From: an uncultured Pelagibacteraceae bacterium
GTDB lineage: Bacteria > Pseudomonadota > Alphaproteobacteria > Pelagibacterales > Pelagibacteraceae
Assembly (NCBI GenBank): GCA_902557605.1
Contig: CACEAQ010000002.1
Location: 19,842-83,841 of the forward strand
DNA: 64,000 nt
Direction: 5' to 3'
Below the pieces are notes generated by a model. That model did not search any database. It saw only the letters and a program-made list of their open reading frames with translations, and was not told the origin of the DNA. Made by a program: the position numbers and the translations under genes. Shown here piece by piece: positions 33,063 through 42,660 of the stretch. Every line of letters begins with the position of its first letter. The first letter of the stretch is position 1.

Positions 33063-33506
33063 TTATTTAATTTCAATAAGTCTTTTTTTCTTAATTTCAG
33101 GGATAATTTTTTCACAAGAAATAGTGAGTAAACCATCTTTTAGTTCGGCATCGTTCACTTTTACATCATCTGCAATTGTAAACGACCTTGCAAAAGATCT
33201 TTGCGATATTCCTCGATGAATAACTTCATCACCTTCTTTTTCTTTAGCTCTTTTAACATCTTTTGTTTTTACAGTTAAAAGATTATCTTCATATTCAACT
33301 TCAACATCATCTTTGTTAAAACCAGCAACTGCTACTTCAATAGCATACTTATCTTTGCCTGCTTTTCGAATGTTGTATGGCGGGTAATTGCTTTGTACAG
33401 CAAGACTACCATTCCCTAACATCGACTCGAATTGATCAAACATGTCATCGAATCCAATGCTAAAAGGTCTAAGTGAATTAAAGATCGATAGATCCTTACT
33501 TGTCAT
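33063..33506 (-). CDS. Hsp20/IbpA-type small heat shock protein
   Basis: NIRKAGKDKYAIEVAVAGFNKDDVEVEYEDNLLTVKT; HRGISQRSFARSFTIADDVKV. Start placed at MTSKDLSIF (33506) behind AAAGGAGG, not at 33551. Confidence 0.93.
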   Translation of the reverse strand: MTSKDLSIFNSLRPFSIGFDDMFDQFESMLGNGSLAVQSNYPPYNIRKAGKDKYAIEVAVAGFNKDDVEVEYEDNLLTVKTKDVKRAKEKEGDEVIHRGISQRSFARSFTIADDVKVNDAELKDGLLTISCEKIIPEIKKKRLIEIK

Positions 33507-33560
33507 ATATCCTCCTTTGTTAGCAAGGTTAATGTCAGCCCCATTTGGCAACTGACAAAG
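33507..33560 (-). promoter_or_regulatory. ROSE-like RNA thermometer in the hsp20 5' leader
   Basis: mRNA sense GUCAGUUGCCAAAUGGGGCUGAC hairpin, then CCUUGCU-aaca-AAGGAGG-AUAU-AUG: UUGCU anti-SD opposite the SD, as in ROSE elements. Confidence 0.72.
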
Positions 33561-33595
33561 TAGATATGGGAATTATTTTTATTTTTTCAAGATTG

Positions 33596-35680
33596 TTATT
33601 TAAAAATTTTTGCTGATTTTAAAATAAAAGAATATTCTTCTGCCAGTTCTGTGATCGCATTGTCGCGGCCAGACATTCCTCCATGACCTGCTGCTTCCAT
33701 TTTACATTTTAATAATTGAATATTATTATCAGTTTTTGTTTCTCTAAGTTTTGCAATATATTTTACTGGCTCAGAGTAAAGGACTCTATTGTCAAACAGA
33801 GATGTTGTAATAAGCATCGACGGATAATCTTTTTTCTCAAGATTATTATAAGGAGAGTAAGATAGAATATATTCAAAGTACTCTTTACTTTTTATTGGAT
33901 TTCCCCACATCTCCCATTCGCCTGGTGTTAACGGTAATTTTTCATTTAACATAGTTGTCATTGTGTCTACAAATGGAACTAACAAAAGCATTCCAAAAAA
34001 TAAATCTGGAGACAAATTAGCTACCGCACCACCCGTAAGACCTCCAGCTGATCCACCATAAAAACAAATTCCACCCTTATAAGTATATCTTTGATTTATC
34101 AAATGATTTGCACATGCTACATAATCTAAAAAAGTATTTTTCTTTAATTTTTTTTTACCTTCAGCGTGCCAGTTATCACCAAGGTCGCCTCCACCTCTAA
34201 TATGAGCTATTGCAAAAATAATTCCTCTATCTACAAGACAAAATCTTGAAGCACTAAATGAACAATTAACCGAGTGTTTATAAGCTCCGTAGCTATAGAG
34301 CAATACTTTTGATTTTCCATTCTTTTTTGAGTCTTTTAATCTTACTAAACTAATTGGAATTAAACGCCCATCATGTGATTTAGCCTTGATTCTCTCTACC
34401 ACATATTTTTTTGGATCATGACCAGACGGAATTTCTGTTTCTTTAACTAATTTTTTTTCTTTATTGACGATATTATACTCGTAAACCCTTCCTGGAGTTG
34501 CCATACTCTCCCAACTTACTCTTATCATTGAAGTATTTGTATCTCTTTGCATTAAAGAAATTCCAGGAACGCCTATTGGTTCATCTGAAATTTTAATTTC
34601 TTCTTCTTTGTTAGTGTTAAGATTTCTCACAAAAAGTTTTGGTATAGCATCAGACTTTTCAGATCTAAGGATATAATCATCTAAAAATTCAAATCCACCT
34701 ATAACGGTTTCTTTTTTTGCGGGAACAAAAACTTCTAATTTCTCTATTTGATTAGTCTTACATCTGAGCACCTTATAATCTCTAGCTTCTTCATTGGTAT
34801 GCACATAAAAATAACCTTGCCAAGAGTCTATTGAATAACGAACATCATTTTTTCTTTTTTGAAAAAGTCTGGGTTTTATTTCTTTAGAGTCTGTGGGAAA
34901 AAAATATTCCTCAGTTGTGATGTGATCGGATGTTCCAATTATGAAATATTTTTCATCAGAAGTAATACCAATACCGCAAGTAAAAGTTTCGTCTTTTTCC
35001 TCAAATATTAGCTGATCTTTATCGGTCGATGTTCCAAGGACATGTTTGAAAATTTGTCTTGGTCTATGATATTCATCTAATTTTGAATAAAAGAAACTTT
35101 TATTATCCAAGGCCCAAGTAACACTACCACTAGTATTTTCAATTATATCTTTTTCATTTTTTCCTGTTCTAAGATCTCTTAAATAAATTGTGTAATATTC
35201 TGATCCTTTTAAATCGAGAGAATAAGCAATAAAATTATCACAATAAGAAGTGCTTACAGTTCCAACACCAAAGTATTCTGAACCAGAATTCTTTTTCTCC
35301 AAATCACCATCAAAAAAAACTTCCTCAGGCTTAGAGCCATCAATGAGTTGCCTCATTCTTTTTCCATAATTACCCTTGGCTTCTGTCTTAATCCAATAAT
35401 AATATCTTTTATCTTTATATTTTAATCCAGTATCATCTAATTTTATTTTTCCTTTTATTTCGTTAAATAAGTTTTTCTGTAGTTCCTTAACGTCCGCAAA
35501 GTAGTCTTCAGTTATTCTGTTGTTAGCTTCTATGTAATCTTTGACTTCGGTATTTAATTTTTTTGGATCCTTTAAAACATCAAGGATATTTGGTTGATCT
35601 ACCCAAGAATAATCATCTTCTAGTGGAATCCCGTGGTAATTTTTCGTAGTCTTAATTTTTTTAAGTTTTGGTATATTCAT
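33596..35680 (-). CDS. S9 family prolyl oligopeptidase / oligopeptidase B
   Basis: DDYSWVDQPN, ICFYGGSAGGLTGGAVANLSPDLF (catalytic GxSxG), AAGHGGMSGR. Confidence 0.92.
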   Translation of the reverse strand: MNIPKLKKIKTTKNYHGIPLEDDYSWVDQPNILDVLKDPKKLNTEVKDYIEANNRITEDYFADVKELQKNLFNEIKGKIKLDDTGLKYKDKRYYYWIKTEAKGNYGKRMRQLIDGSKPEEVFFDGDLEKKNSGSEYFGVGTVSTSYCDNFIAYSLDLKGSEYYTIYLRDLRTGKNEKDIIENTSGSVTWALDNKSFFYSKLDEYHRPRQIFKHVLGTSTDKDQLIFEEKDETFTCGIGITSDEKYFIIGTSDHITTEEYFFPTDSKEIKPRLFQKRKNDVRYSIDSWQGYFYVHTNEEARDYKVLRCKTNQIEKLEVFVPAKKETVIGGFEFLDDYILRSEKSDAIPKLFVRNLNTNKEEEIKISDEPIGVPGISLMQRDTNTSMIRVSWESMATPGRVYEYNIVNKEKKLVKETEIPSGHDPKKYVVERIKAKSHDGRLIPISLVRLKDSKKNGKSKVLLYSYGAYKHSVNCSFSASRFCLVDRGIIFAIAHIRGGGDLGDNWHAEGKKKLKKNTFLDYVACANHLINQRYTYKGGICFYGGSAGGLTGGAVANLSPDLFFGMLLLVPFVDTMTTMLNEKLPLTPGEWEMWGNPIKSKEYFEYILSYSPYNNLEKKDYPSMLITTSLFDNRVLYSEPVKYIAKLRETKTDNNIQLLKCKMEAAGHGGMSGRDNAITELAEEYSFILKSAKIFK

Positions 35681-35693
35681 AACTGGAAATTAT

Positions 35694-36206
35694 ATGAATT
35701 TGTTTTTATTAGGAATTATCATTTTTGTCATTGTTTATTTGTTTTTAAACTGGTTTGCGAGAGCTAGTTCAAAGAAAATAGCTACTAGCATAAAAAAAAT
35801 TGCAATTTATATATCACTAATTCTTGCCGTTCTATTTACAGTAGCTGGAAAATTTATTTTTAGTTTACCAATGTGGTTGATCTTGCTCTCTGGACTTAAA
35901 ATAAAAGGATTTACGGCTCTACAAATGTATCAATTATGGAGATTAATTCAGTTTATGAAAAACAATACTGGTAGGTTTTCTCAAGGGGAATTCGGAAAAT
36001 CACCAGGCTCATCAAGTCTTACATCTGAAGAGGCCTATAAATTATTGGGTCTTAAAAAAGGAGCAAGCAAAGAAGAAGTATTAAAAGCAGCTAATCAACT
36101 ACAAAAAAAAATTCATCCTGACATGAACCGAAATGTGGACAGTTCTAGATTAAGTCAGTTAGTAAATGAAGCTAAAGAAAAAATAATTAAAACCGATTTT
36201 AGTTAG
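35694..36206 (+). CDS. Membrane-anchored DnaJ-domain protein
   Basis: N-terminal TM segments; C-terminal SEEAYKLLGLKKGASKEEVLKAANQLQKKIHPDMN (HPD). Confidence 0.8.
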   Translation: MNLFLLGIIIFVIVYLFLNWFARASSKKIATSIKKIAIYISLILAVLFTVAGKFIFSLPMWLILLSGLKIKGFTALQMYQLWRLIQFMKNNTGRFSQGEFGKSPGSSSLTSEEAYKLLGLKKGASKEEVLKAANQLQKKIHPDMNRNVDSSRLSQLVNEAKEKIIKTDFS

Positions 36207-37158
36207 ACAAAAGCTCAATACATTTATTATAAACTTTGTCGAAAGAGATATTATCTGCTCCTAAAGTGTCGTGAGTTGTTGTTTCCTCGGTTTCACCCTC
36301 AGGCACAATTATTTCGATATTTTTAGAATATTTGCCATAAGCTTGAACTGGGCTATCCATAAATAATGCTAGACATTTTAAATTTAATGCAGATGAGATA
36401 TGAAGCCACCCAGTGTCATTACCAATATATAAATCACAATTTTTAATGATTGGCAGCGTTTCTCTAATTTTTAAGTCTTTAAATGAGGTACACTTATCTT
36501 TAATATTTGAATTAAAAATTTCACTAATCAGCTCTTTGTCATTTTTACCAGCAGCAATGTAAAATTTAGATGGCACTATTTTATTTATCTTTTCGCATAA
36601 TTTAATATAATTTTTTATAGACCATCTTTTTGTAGGACCGCTAGCGGAAATACCTAAACAAATATGCTTAAATTCTTTGGCAAATTTCTTTCTAGATTTT
36701 TCTATTTTTTCTTTATTAAGTTGTAAGTTTGGCTGTGTAGAAACAATTGAACCTAACTCATACTCAGTAAAGATTTTTGCAGAAGTCACAAAATTATCTT
36801 TTTTTCTAAATAACGGATATTGAGATATTTTTTTTATTCCAGCTAGTTTTGAAATTAAAAAATATCTTAATGAACTACTGAAGATAAATACTTTATTAAA
36901 TTTTTTTTCTCTTAATTTTTTTGCAAGATTAAAAAAGCCAGATATACCATCATGAGACCCAGCATTTGTTTTTGTTCGTTCTAAAGTGATAATCTCATTA
37001 ATTTGATCATCATCCATTAAAAGATCGCTTGCTCTTGAATTCGCTTTTACCAAAAGAGAGACCGGTGAATTGCACTTTTTAGAAATTGCATGAATATATG
37101 GAAGATAAATAACCATATCCCCCATACCAATTTTAGGTTGTATTACTAAAACTTTCAT
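36199..37158 (-). CDS. Glycosyltransferase family 9 (heptosyltransferase-like)
   Basis: MKVLVIQPKIGMGDMVIYLPYIHAI; CDLYIGNDTGWLHISSALNLKCLALF. Confidence 0.85.
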   Translation of the reverse strand: MKVLVIQPKIGMGDMVIYLPYIHAISKKCNSPVSLLVKANSRASDLLMDDDQINEIITLERTKTNAGSHDGISGFFNLAKKLREKKFNKVFIFSSSLRYFLISKLAGIKKISQYPLFRKKDNFVTSAKIFTEYELGSIVSTQPNLQLNKEKIEKSRKKFAKEFKHICLGISASGPTKRWSIKNYIKLCEKINKIVPSKFYIAAGKNDKELISEIFNSNIKDKCTSFKDLKIRETLPIIKNCDLYIGNDTGWLHISSALNLKCLALFMDSPVQAYGKYSKNIEIIVPEGETEETTTHDTLGADNISFDKVYNKCIELLSN

Positions 37159-37201
37159 TTTAATTTTAATATAACTTAGATAAAATAATTTAGGTAAGAT
37201 T

Positions 37202-38092
37202 ATGATTAAAAAAGGTGTTTACGCTGCAAGTTTAAGCATCCTTAATAAGGAAAAAACTTTAAATATCGATTTGACTATTAACCATGCGGTTAATGCAATT
37301 AAAAGTGGCTTACACGGAGTATTTTTTTTTGGTTCAACTGGGCAAAGTCAATTAATTTCTATTACAGAAAAAAAAGAATTTATTGCAAAAATATCAAGTC
37401 ACAAAATGAGAAAACAATTCTTTTTAGGTACGGGGTGTAATTCCTTAAATGAAAATATAGATTTAATTAAATATGCCATGGAATATGATTTTAGGGATTT
37501 TTTAATTATGCCACCTGCATATTATAAAGGAAACACCGATGAAGGGGTGTTAAACTTTTACTCAAGTATTGTAAAGTCGGCACCAAAAATAAAAATTATT
37601 CTTTATAATTTTGAAAAACTAAGTGGTTATAAGTTTTCCCCTGAAGCAGTCACAAGGTTAGTAAAATTATTTCCAGAAAATATAATAGGCTGCAAAGATT
37701 CAAGTTATAATTTATTTGAGATATTAAGATTAAAAAACTTTTTAATGTTTCCTGGTTCAGAGGCAAAATTACTTAAAGGTTTAAAACTTGGATGCTCCGG
37801 ATGTATTTCAGCTGTAACAAATGTTACACATTCACTTGCCAGGCAAGTATTTAATGATTTTGAAGATCGGAAAAATCAAACTGAAAATGAGCAATTAATT
37901 GCAGTAAGAGAAACTTTCGATCAATATAATTTGATATCAGCATTGCATAGTTTTCATTCGCTAAAAGATCAAAATTATAAGAATATACTACCTCCATTAA
38001 CTTTACTAAGTGAAAATAAACAAAAAGAGCTTATGAAAAAATTGAATGGATTAAATTTTTCATTAGAAAAAAATAAAGTAGCATACTCATGA
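37202..38092 (+). CDS. Dihydrodipicolinate synthase family protein
   Basis: GVFFFGSTGQSQLIS, IILYNFEKLSGYKFS, IIGCKDSS, GLKLGCSGCISAVTN. Confidence 0.85.
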   Translation: MIKKGVYAASLSILNKEKTLNIDLTINHAVNAIKSGLHGVFFFGSTGQSQLISITEKKEFIAKISSHKMRKQFFLGTGCNSLNENIDLIKYAMEYDFRDFLIMPPAYYKGNTDEGVLNFYSSIVKSAPKIKIILYNFEKLSGYKFSPEAVTRLVKLFPENIIGCKDSSYNLFEILRLKNFLMFPGSEAKLLKGLKLGCSGCISAVTNVTHSLARQVFNDFEDRKNQTENEQLIAVRETFDQYNLISALHSFHSLKDQNYKNILPPLTLLSENKQKELMKKLNGLNFSLEKNKVAYS

Positions 38093-39294
38093 TACTAGCA
38101 AGGATATTTTCAAAAATTTATAAAGAAGGAGGCATAATATTAATTGACGCCAAGGGACAAAAATATATTTGCGCAAATCCTAGAAAAGAAAAACCGGTAA
38201 CATTAAAACTTTTAAAAGATAATTTACAATGGAAATTATTAATTGACCCTGAACTTGAATTTCCTGAGGCATATATGAGAAATGAGATCATTATTGAAAA
38301 TGCATCGTTAAAAGATTTTTTAATGGATTTGATTAAAAATCTTGGCAGAAATGAAGTTTCAAGAGCGAGCTTGATAACAAAGAAAATCTATCAAGCTTGG
38401 AGATACCTTACAAATTTTAATTTGCCTAGTAAGTCCCGAAAAAATATTGAACATCATTATGATATTGGCGGAAAAAGAGGTGAAAAACTTTATGATATTT
38501 TCTTAGATACAAAACATAGATTATATTCATGTGCTTATTGGAAAGATGAAACTAAAACTCTCGAAGACGCTCAACAAAATAAAATAGACCATATTGTAAA
38601 GAAACTAGATATTAAAGAGGGTTCAAAAGTTCTTGAAGTAGGTTGTGGTTGGGGCGGGATGGCGCTTGAAATAGCTAAACAAAAAAAATGTGAAGTAACT
38701 GGTATTTCTTTAAGCAAAAATCAAATCATATATTGTAAAGAAAAGGCAAAGGAGCTTGGATTAGACAATCAAGTAAAGTTTGAACTACTCGATTATAGAG
38801 AGGCACAAGGAAGCTACGATAGGATTTACTCAGTTGGTATGTTTGAACATGTAGGTAAGAAATTTTACTCAACTTTTTTTAAAACAATGAATCGATTACT
38901 GAAAGATGATGGTCTTTTTTTATTGCATACAATTGGAGTAGTGGACAAACCATCGCCTCCTAATAAATTTATAAATAAATATATTTTTCCAGGGGGAGTT
39001 TGTCCATCTTTTAGCCAAATAATAACACCCTTAGAAAAGACAGGATTAATAGTAGCAGACTCCGAAACACTTATCAGACATTACGACAAAACTTTAGAAA
39101 GCTGGCTAGAAAGGTTCTTAAATAAAAAAAATCTTGTTAAAGATTTGTTTGACGAAAAATTTGTAAAAATGTGGGAATTTTATTTAGCTAGTTGTGCAGC
39201 CGCCTTTAAATATCGTGATCTTGTTGTTTTTCAATTACAAATTGTCAAGAACTTTCAATCAGCACATAGAACAAGAGACTATATATATTCATAA
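38089..39294 (+). CDS. Cyclopropane-fatty-acyl-phospholipid synthase family methyltransferase
   Basis: HHYDIGGKRGEKLYDIFLDTKHRLYSCAYW, VLEVGCGWGGMALEIA, YDRIYSVGMFEHVGKKFY. Confidence 0.92.
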   Translation: MILARIFSKIYKEGGIILIDAKGQKYICANPRKEKPVTLKLLKDNLQWKLLIDPELEFPEAYMRNEIIIENASLKDFLMDLIKNLGRNEVSRASLITKKIYQAWRYLTNFNLPSKSRKNIEHHYDIGGKRGEKLYDIFLDTKHRLYSCAYWKDETKTLEDAQQNKIDHIVKKLDIKEGSKVLEVGCGWGGMALEIAKQKKCEVTGISLSKNQIIYCKEKAKELGLDNQVKFELLDYREAQGSYDRIYSVGMFEHVGKKFYSTFFKTMNRLLKDDGLFLLHTIGVVDKPSPPNKFINKYIFPGGVCPSFSQIITPLEKTGLIVADSETLIRHYDKTLESWLERFLNKKNLVKDLFDEKFVKMWEFYLASCAAAFKYRDLVVFQLQIVKNFQSAHRTRDYIYS

Positions 39295-39320
39295 AAACTG
39301 TTATTAAATTAAGTAACAGC

Positions 39321-40532
39321 ATGAAAAGAAAGAAAAAAAAACTTAAGAAAAATAAGTCAATTAGATTAAAAAGACTTAAATCTAGAAAATCTGCTAAAAA
39401 AAGAAGAAAAGTCTCAAAAAAAAAACCAAAAATAAAAAAAATAATTAAAAAAAGAAGAAAAAAAATAAAGATTCGAAAAAAGAAAATTCATTCATCAAAA
39501 TCTAACAGTAAAAAAACTCAAAAAACAAGGATGGTGGTTTCAAGAATTTTAAGTTTAAGTGATAAAATTAAATCAATGATAAGATTTAATTTCAATCTTG
39601 ATAAATCTCTGCAGAATTTTTTTCAAAGTATTTCAAATAGAGTTTTAAATATTAAAAAAGTCATTCAAGAGGAAAGAGAAAAGCAAAAACAAGAAAAAAT
39701 AAGAGAAATGGAGAAAGAAAAAATAGAAGCCAAGAAACGTTTTATGCAACAAGAGGAAATAGCATTAAAAGCTAAAGCTTTGGAGCTTAAAGAAGAAAAA
39801 GAATTAAGTCGCCAATTATCAATCGATCTAAAAAAATTTTTACGTGAGGATCAAGCTGAACTTAGAAGAGAGCGGGCAGAAAAACAAAGGAGATTTTTAG
39901 AGCAAATTAAACTTGAAAAGAAAATTGAGAGTTTTGTTCGTAGAGAGGAAAAAGAAGTTCAAGCTCTTTCAAAATATGTTTTAAGTCAACAAAGGGAGTC
40001 CTACGATGATGTAAAACTAAGAATAGATAAGATTAAAGAAAAATATAAAGCCTTAAGACAACAAAAAGTTGAAGAAGCAATTAGAGAAAGACTAACTCAA
40101 TTTGGTATAGAGGTAAAAGATAGCGATACAAAAGAAATATTATTAGAAAAGGAGAGAGTTTATAATGAGGAGAGAGAAAAGGTAGAGTATGCATTAGAGT
40201 CTTTCTATAGAGCTTCCCATTCACTTTGTTTCATGATTTCAAAAAGATATTTAAGCAAACACCTTCCAATAATGAGGTGTATAGATAAAAGGATTGAAGA
40301 GTCAGCTATATATATAAAATGGGATGATACCCCTGAGGATGAGTGGCTTATTTGTATTTATTTAAAAGATGATTCTCCTACTGAGGGAATAGTTATTGAA
40401 GACAAGACTGATCCAGAAAAAAATATTTCAAAAGAATTTCAGAGAGATCAGATTTTTAATGCTTCAGATTTCATGGTCGACTCGCTTACTGCTCTACTTG
40501 AGAGAGAGCGAAATAAAAAAAAAGCTAGTTGA
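39321..40532 (+). CDS. Hypothetical protein: Lys/Arg-rich N-terminal tail, coiled coil, unassigned C-terminal domain
   Basis: About 65 N-terminal residues almost all K/R/S/I, then a long E/K/R/Q helix, then WDDTPEDEWLICIYLKDD. Confidence 0.75.
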   Translation: MKRKKKKLKKNKSIRLKRLKSRKSAKKRRKVSKKKPKIKKIIKKRRKKIKIRKKKIHSSKSNSKKTQKTRMVVSRILSLSDKIKSMIRFNFNLDKSLQNFFQSISNRVLNIKKVIQEEREKQKQEKIREMEKEKIEAKKRFMQQEEIALKAKALELKEEKELSRQLSIDLKKFLREDQAELRRERAEKQRRFLEQIKLEKKIESFVRREEKEVQALSKYVLSQQRESYDDVKLRIDKIKEKYKALRQQKVEEAIRERLTQFGIEVKDSDTKEILLEKERVYNEEREKVEYALESFYRASHSLCFMISKRYLSKHLPIMRCIDKRIEESAIYIKWDDTPEDEWLICIYLKDDSPTEGIVIEDKTDPEKNISKEFQRDQIFNASDFMVDSLTALLERERNKKKAS

Positions 40533-41607
40533 TAAGATCATTTAATTTTTTAATCTCACCAATTTTGAAAATAATTGCTTCGTCTTTTTTATAGCCGAAT
40601 TTTTCGGCATTTTCTTTAAACCTTACGGGAGGTTCCCATATCGGTTCCAAACTTAATATTGCCGTTCCCCAATGCATTCCTATAACTTTTTTTACTTCTA
40701 AGTCTTTCATTAAAGATAAAAGCTCTTCAGGATTTGCGTGAGCTGTAGATTTATCCTTGACTGGAACCAGTGGAAAGAAATTATAAGCGCCTAAATTTCC
40801 AAATCCCAAATCGATAGGACCAAATTTTTTTCCTAATTCTTTGTAAAATGGTGCTGGTCCAGTATCACAAGCAAAAAAGATTTTTTTATTTTTGTATTCA
40901 ATTAAAAAGCTCCCCCAAAGTGATCTATTTGTATTTCCATCTCCCCAGATCCATCGTTTGGACCAATGTTGACTTGGAAGCATTGTTACTGTGATTTCAT
41001 CATTAATTTTAATTTTATCAAACCAATCCATTTCTTTAACAGTATCTTTTTTATATCCATTTTTTGTGAAATATTTTCCAAGTTTAAGAGGCACAAGAAC
41101 TTTAGTATTCTTATAAGGAAAGTTTTTTATCGTGCGAATACTCATGTGGTCATAATGATTGTGTGTCAGCAAAAATAAATCTATTTTCGGAAGTTCTTTA
41201 AGAGTTAAAGGAGATTCTATATATTTTTTAGGCCCAAACACCATAGGTCCATAATTTTTTTCGAAAACTGGATCAGTAATAATTGTAGTGTTTCCAAGTT
41301 TAATTATAAAGCTCGCGTGATCAAGCCACATCACATATGAGTCGGATTTATGTTTTTCAAGATTTTTTAAAACTATTTTTTTATCAATTACATGTTCAGG
41401 TGGATAATCAATCTTAAGTTTCTTTTTTTCCTCCCTAAAAACTTTCCAATCCCATTTAAAATTAGGATCCCTTTTTGGACCTCCCTCAAGATTTCTAAAA
41501 GCATATAATTTTCCATCTTTATAAATATGATGATAAGGTTTTTTTTCCATAGCATTTAAATTAGTACTTAATGAAAATAATATATACAGAATAAGGGGTA
41601 TTCGCAT
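40525..41607 (-). CDS. Secreted metallo-beta-lactamase-fold hydrolase (NAPE-PLD-like)
   Basis: LDHASFIIKLGNTTIITDPVFE, LLTHNHYDHMSI, SQHWSKRWIWGDGNTNRSLWGSFLIE. Signal peptide start probably at 41607. Confidence 0.85.
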   Translation of the reverse strand: MRIPLILYILFSLSTNLNAMEKKPYHHIYKDGKLYAFRNLEGGPKRDPNFKWDWKVFREEKKKLKIDYPPEHVIDKKIVLKNLEKHKSDSYVMWLDHASFIIKLGNTTIITDPVFEKNYGPMVFGPKKYIESPLTLKELPKIDLFLLTHNHYDHMSIRTIKNFPYKNTKVLVPLKLGKYFTKNGYKKDTVKEMDWFDKIKINDEITVTMLPSQHWSKRWIWGDGNTNRSLWGSFLIEYKNKKIFFACDTGPAPFYKELGKKFGPIDLGFGNLGAYNFFPLVPVKDKSTAHANPEELLSLMKDLEVKKVIGMHWGTAILSLEPIWEPPVRFKENAEKFGYKKDEAIIFKIGEIKKLNDLIN

Positions 41608-41645
41608 ACCCCTTATTAGCACAGACAATTAAATTTAAAAGGAAA

Positions 41646-41849
41646 TTAAATATCCGAACAATTAGATTTATTTATTCTCTTATCAAATGATTTAAGTGCT
41701 TCTTTTGAAATGACCCAAACATACGAGCTCTCTTTTAAACCATTTTCATCAGCAGCTGTACATCTTTTGCCAAATTTTACTTTGGCCATGTTGCCTCCAG
41801 CACAATTAGTCAACATAAGCAACAACATAAAAGTAGATAATATTTTCAT
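41646..41849 (-). CDS. Small secreted lipoprotein-like hypothetical
   Basis: 67 aa, MKILSTFMLLLMLTNCAGG lipobox. Confidence 0.6.
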   Translation of the reverse strand: MKILSTFMLLLMLTNCAGGNMAKVKFGKRCTAADENGLKESSYVWVISKEALKSFDKRINKSNCSDI

Positions 41850-41957
41850 GATTAAAATTTAAAGTTAGAGTCTGTGCTTTGCTTGGCATAATTTGGACCA
41901 AAAAAAGAAATTGAAACTTTATTGAATAAGATAAATTTTAGCCTTATGATTGAAATT

Positions 41958-42350
41958 ATGTCTAAAAGCCACATTTATGAATTGAAAGTTTATGTTGAAG
42001 ACGTTGACTTTGGTCGAGTATTTTACTCTAGATATCTTCAGTATATCGAGAGAGCTAGAACGGAGTTAATACACGAAAAATTTGGTCTTACTTTAACTGA
42101 ACTTATGAACGAGCACGAAATAATGTTTGTCGTTAGGAAATGCAACATTAAATACCTAAAATCAGCAGTTTTTGAAGATAATCTAAGTGTCGAAACAGTT
42201 GTTTTAAAAAAAACCAACGTTAGACTAGGCTTGCTTCAAGAGATTAAAAGAGACGGAGAAGTTCTTGTTAGTGCAGAAGTGGAACTAGCAGTGGTAGATC
42301 GAAGTGGGTCAATAAAAAAACTTTCTAAAGATTTATATGAAAAAATTTAA
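41958..42350 (+). CDS. ybgC: YbgC/FadM-like acyl-CoA thioesterase
   Basis: YELKVYVEDVDFGRVFYSRYLQYIERARTELIHE (hotdog fold); start uncertain (41922, 41946 or 41958). Confidence 0.87.
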   Translation: MSKSHIYELKVYVEDVDFGRVFYSRYLQYIERARTELIHEKFGLTLTELMNEHEIMFVVRKCNIKYLKSAVFEDNLSVETVVLKKTNVRLGLLQEIKRDGEVLVSAEVELAVVDRSGSIKKLSKDLYEKI

Positions 42351-42438
42351 ATTTGGCTAAGAAACGCCAAATATCTGCCTAAATTTACGTTATAAACTAT
42401 ATTCAATTCAAGTTTGCAAATTCAGCAATACTCATAAA

Positions 42439-42585
42439 GTGAAAAATAAATTAAAAAGAATCATGCGAATTAAACAACCAAAAAAAAACAAGTTAAAGAC
42501 TAATATTGATAAGAAATTCAAAAAAATCTCTCTCTTCGAACTTCAAAATAGTCCAAAATTTCTAAATTTTAGAGTTCGAGCATAA
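42439..42585 (+). CDS. Short basic ORF, 48 aa, unknown
   Basis: GTG start; MKNKLKRIMRIKQPKKNKLKTNIDKKFKKISLFELQNSPKFLNFRVRA*; followed closely by an intrinsic terminator. Confidence 0.45.
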   Translation: MKNKLKRIMRIKQPKKNKLKTNIDKKFKKISLFELQNSPKFLNFRVRA

Positions 42586-42599
42586 TCTTTCCTCCTAAA

Positions 42600-42636
42600 A
42601 AAACAGTGGCTTAATCTAATTAGGCCATTGTTTTTA
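42600..42636 (+). terminator. Intrinsic terminator
   Basis: AACAGTGGCTTAAT-cta-ATTAGGCCATTGTTTTT stem (two G-U pairs) with T-tract. Confidence 0.85.
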
Positions 42637-42660
42637 TACCAATAATTGTTAAATTAATTT

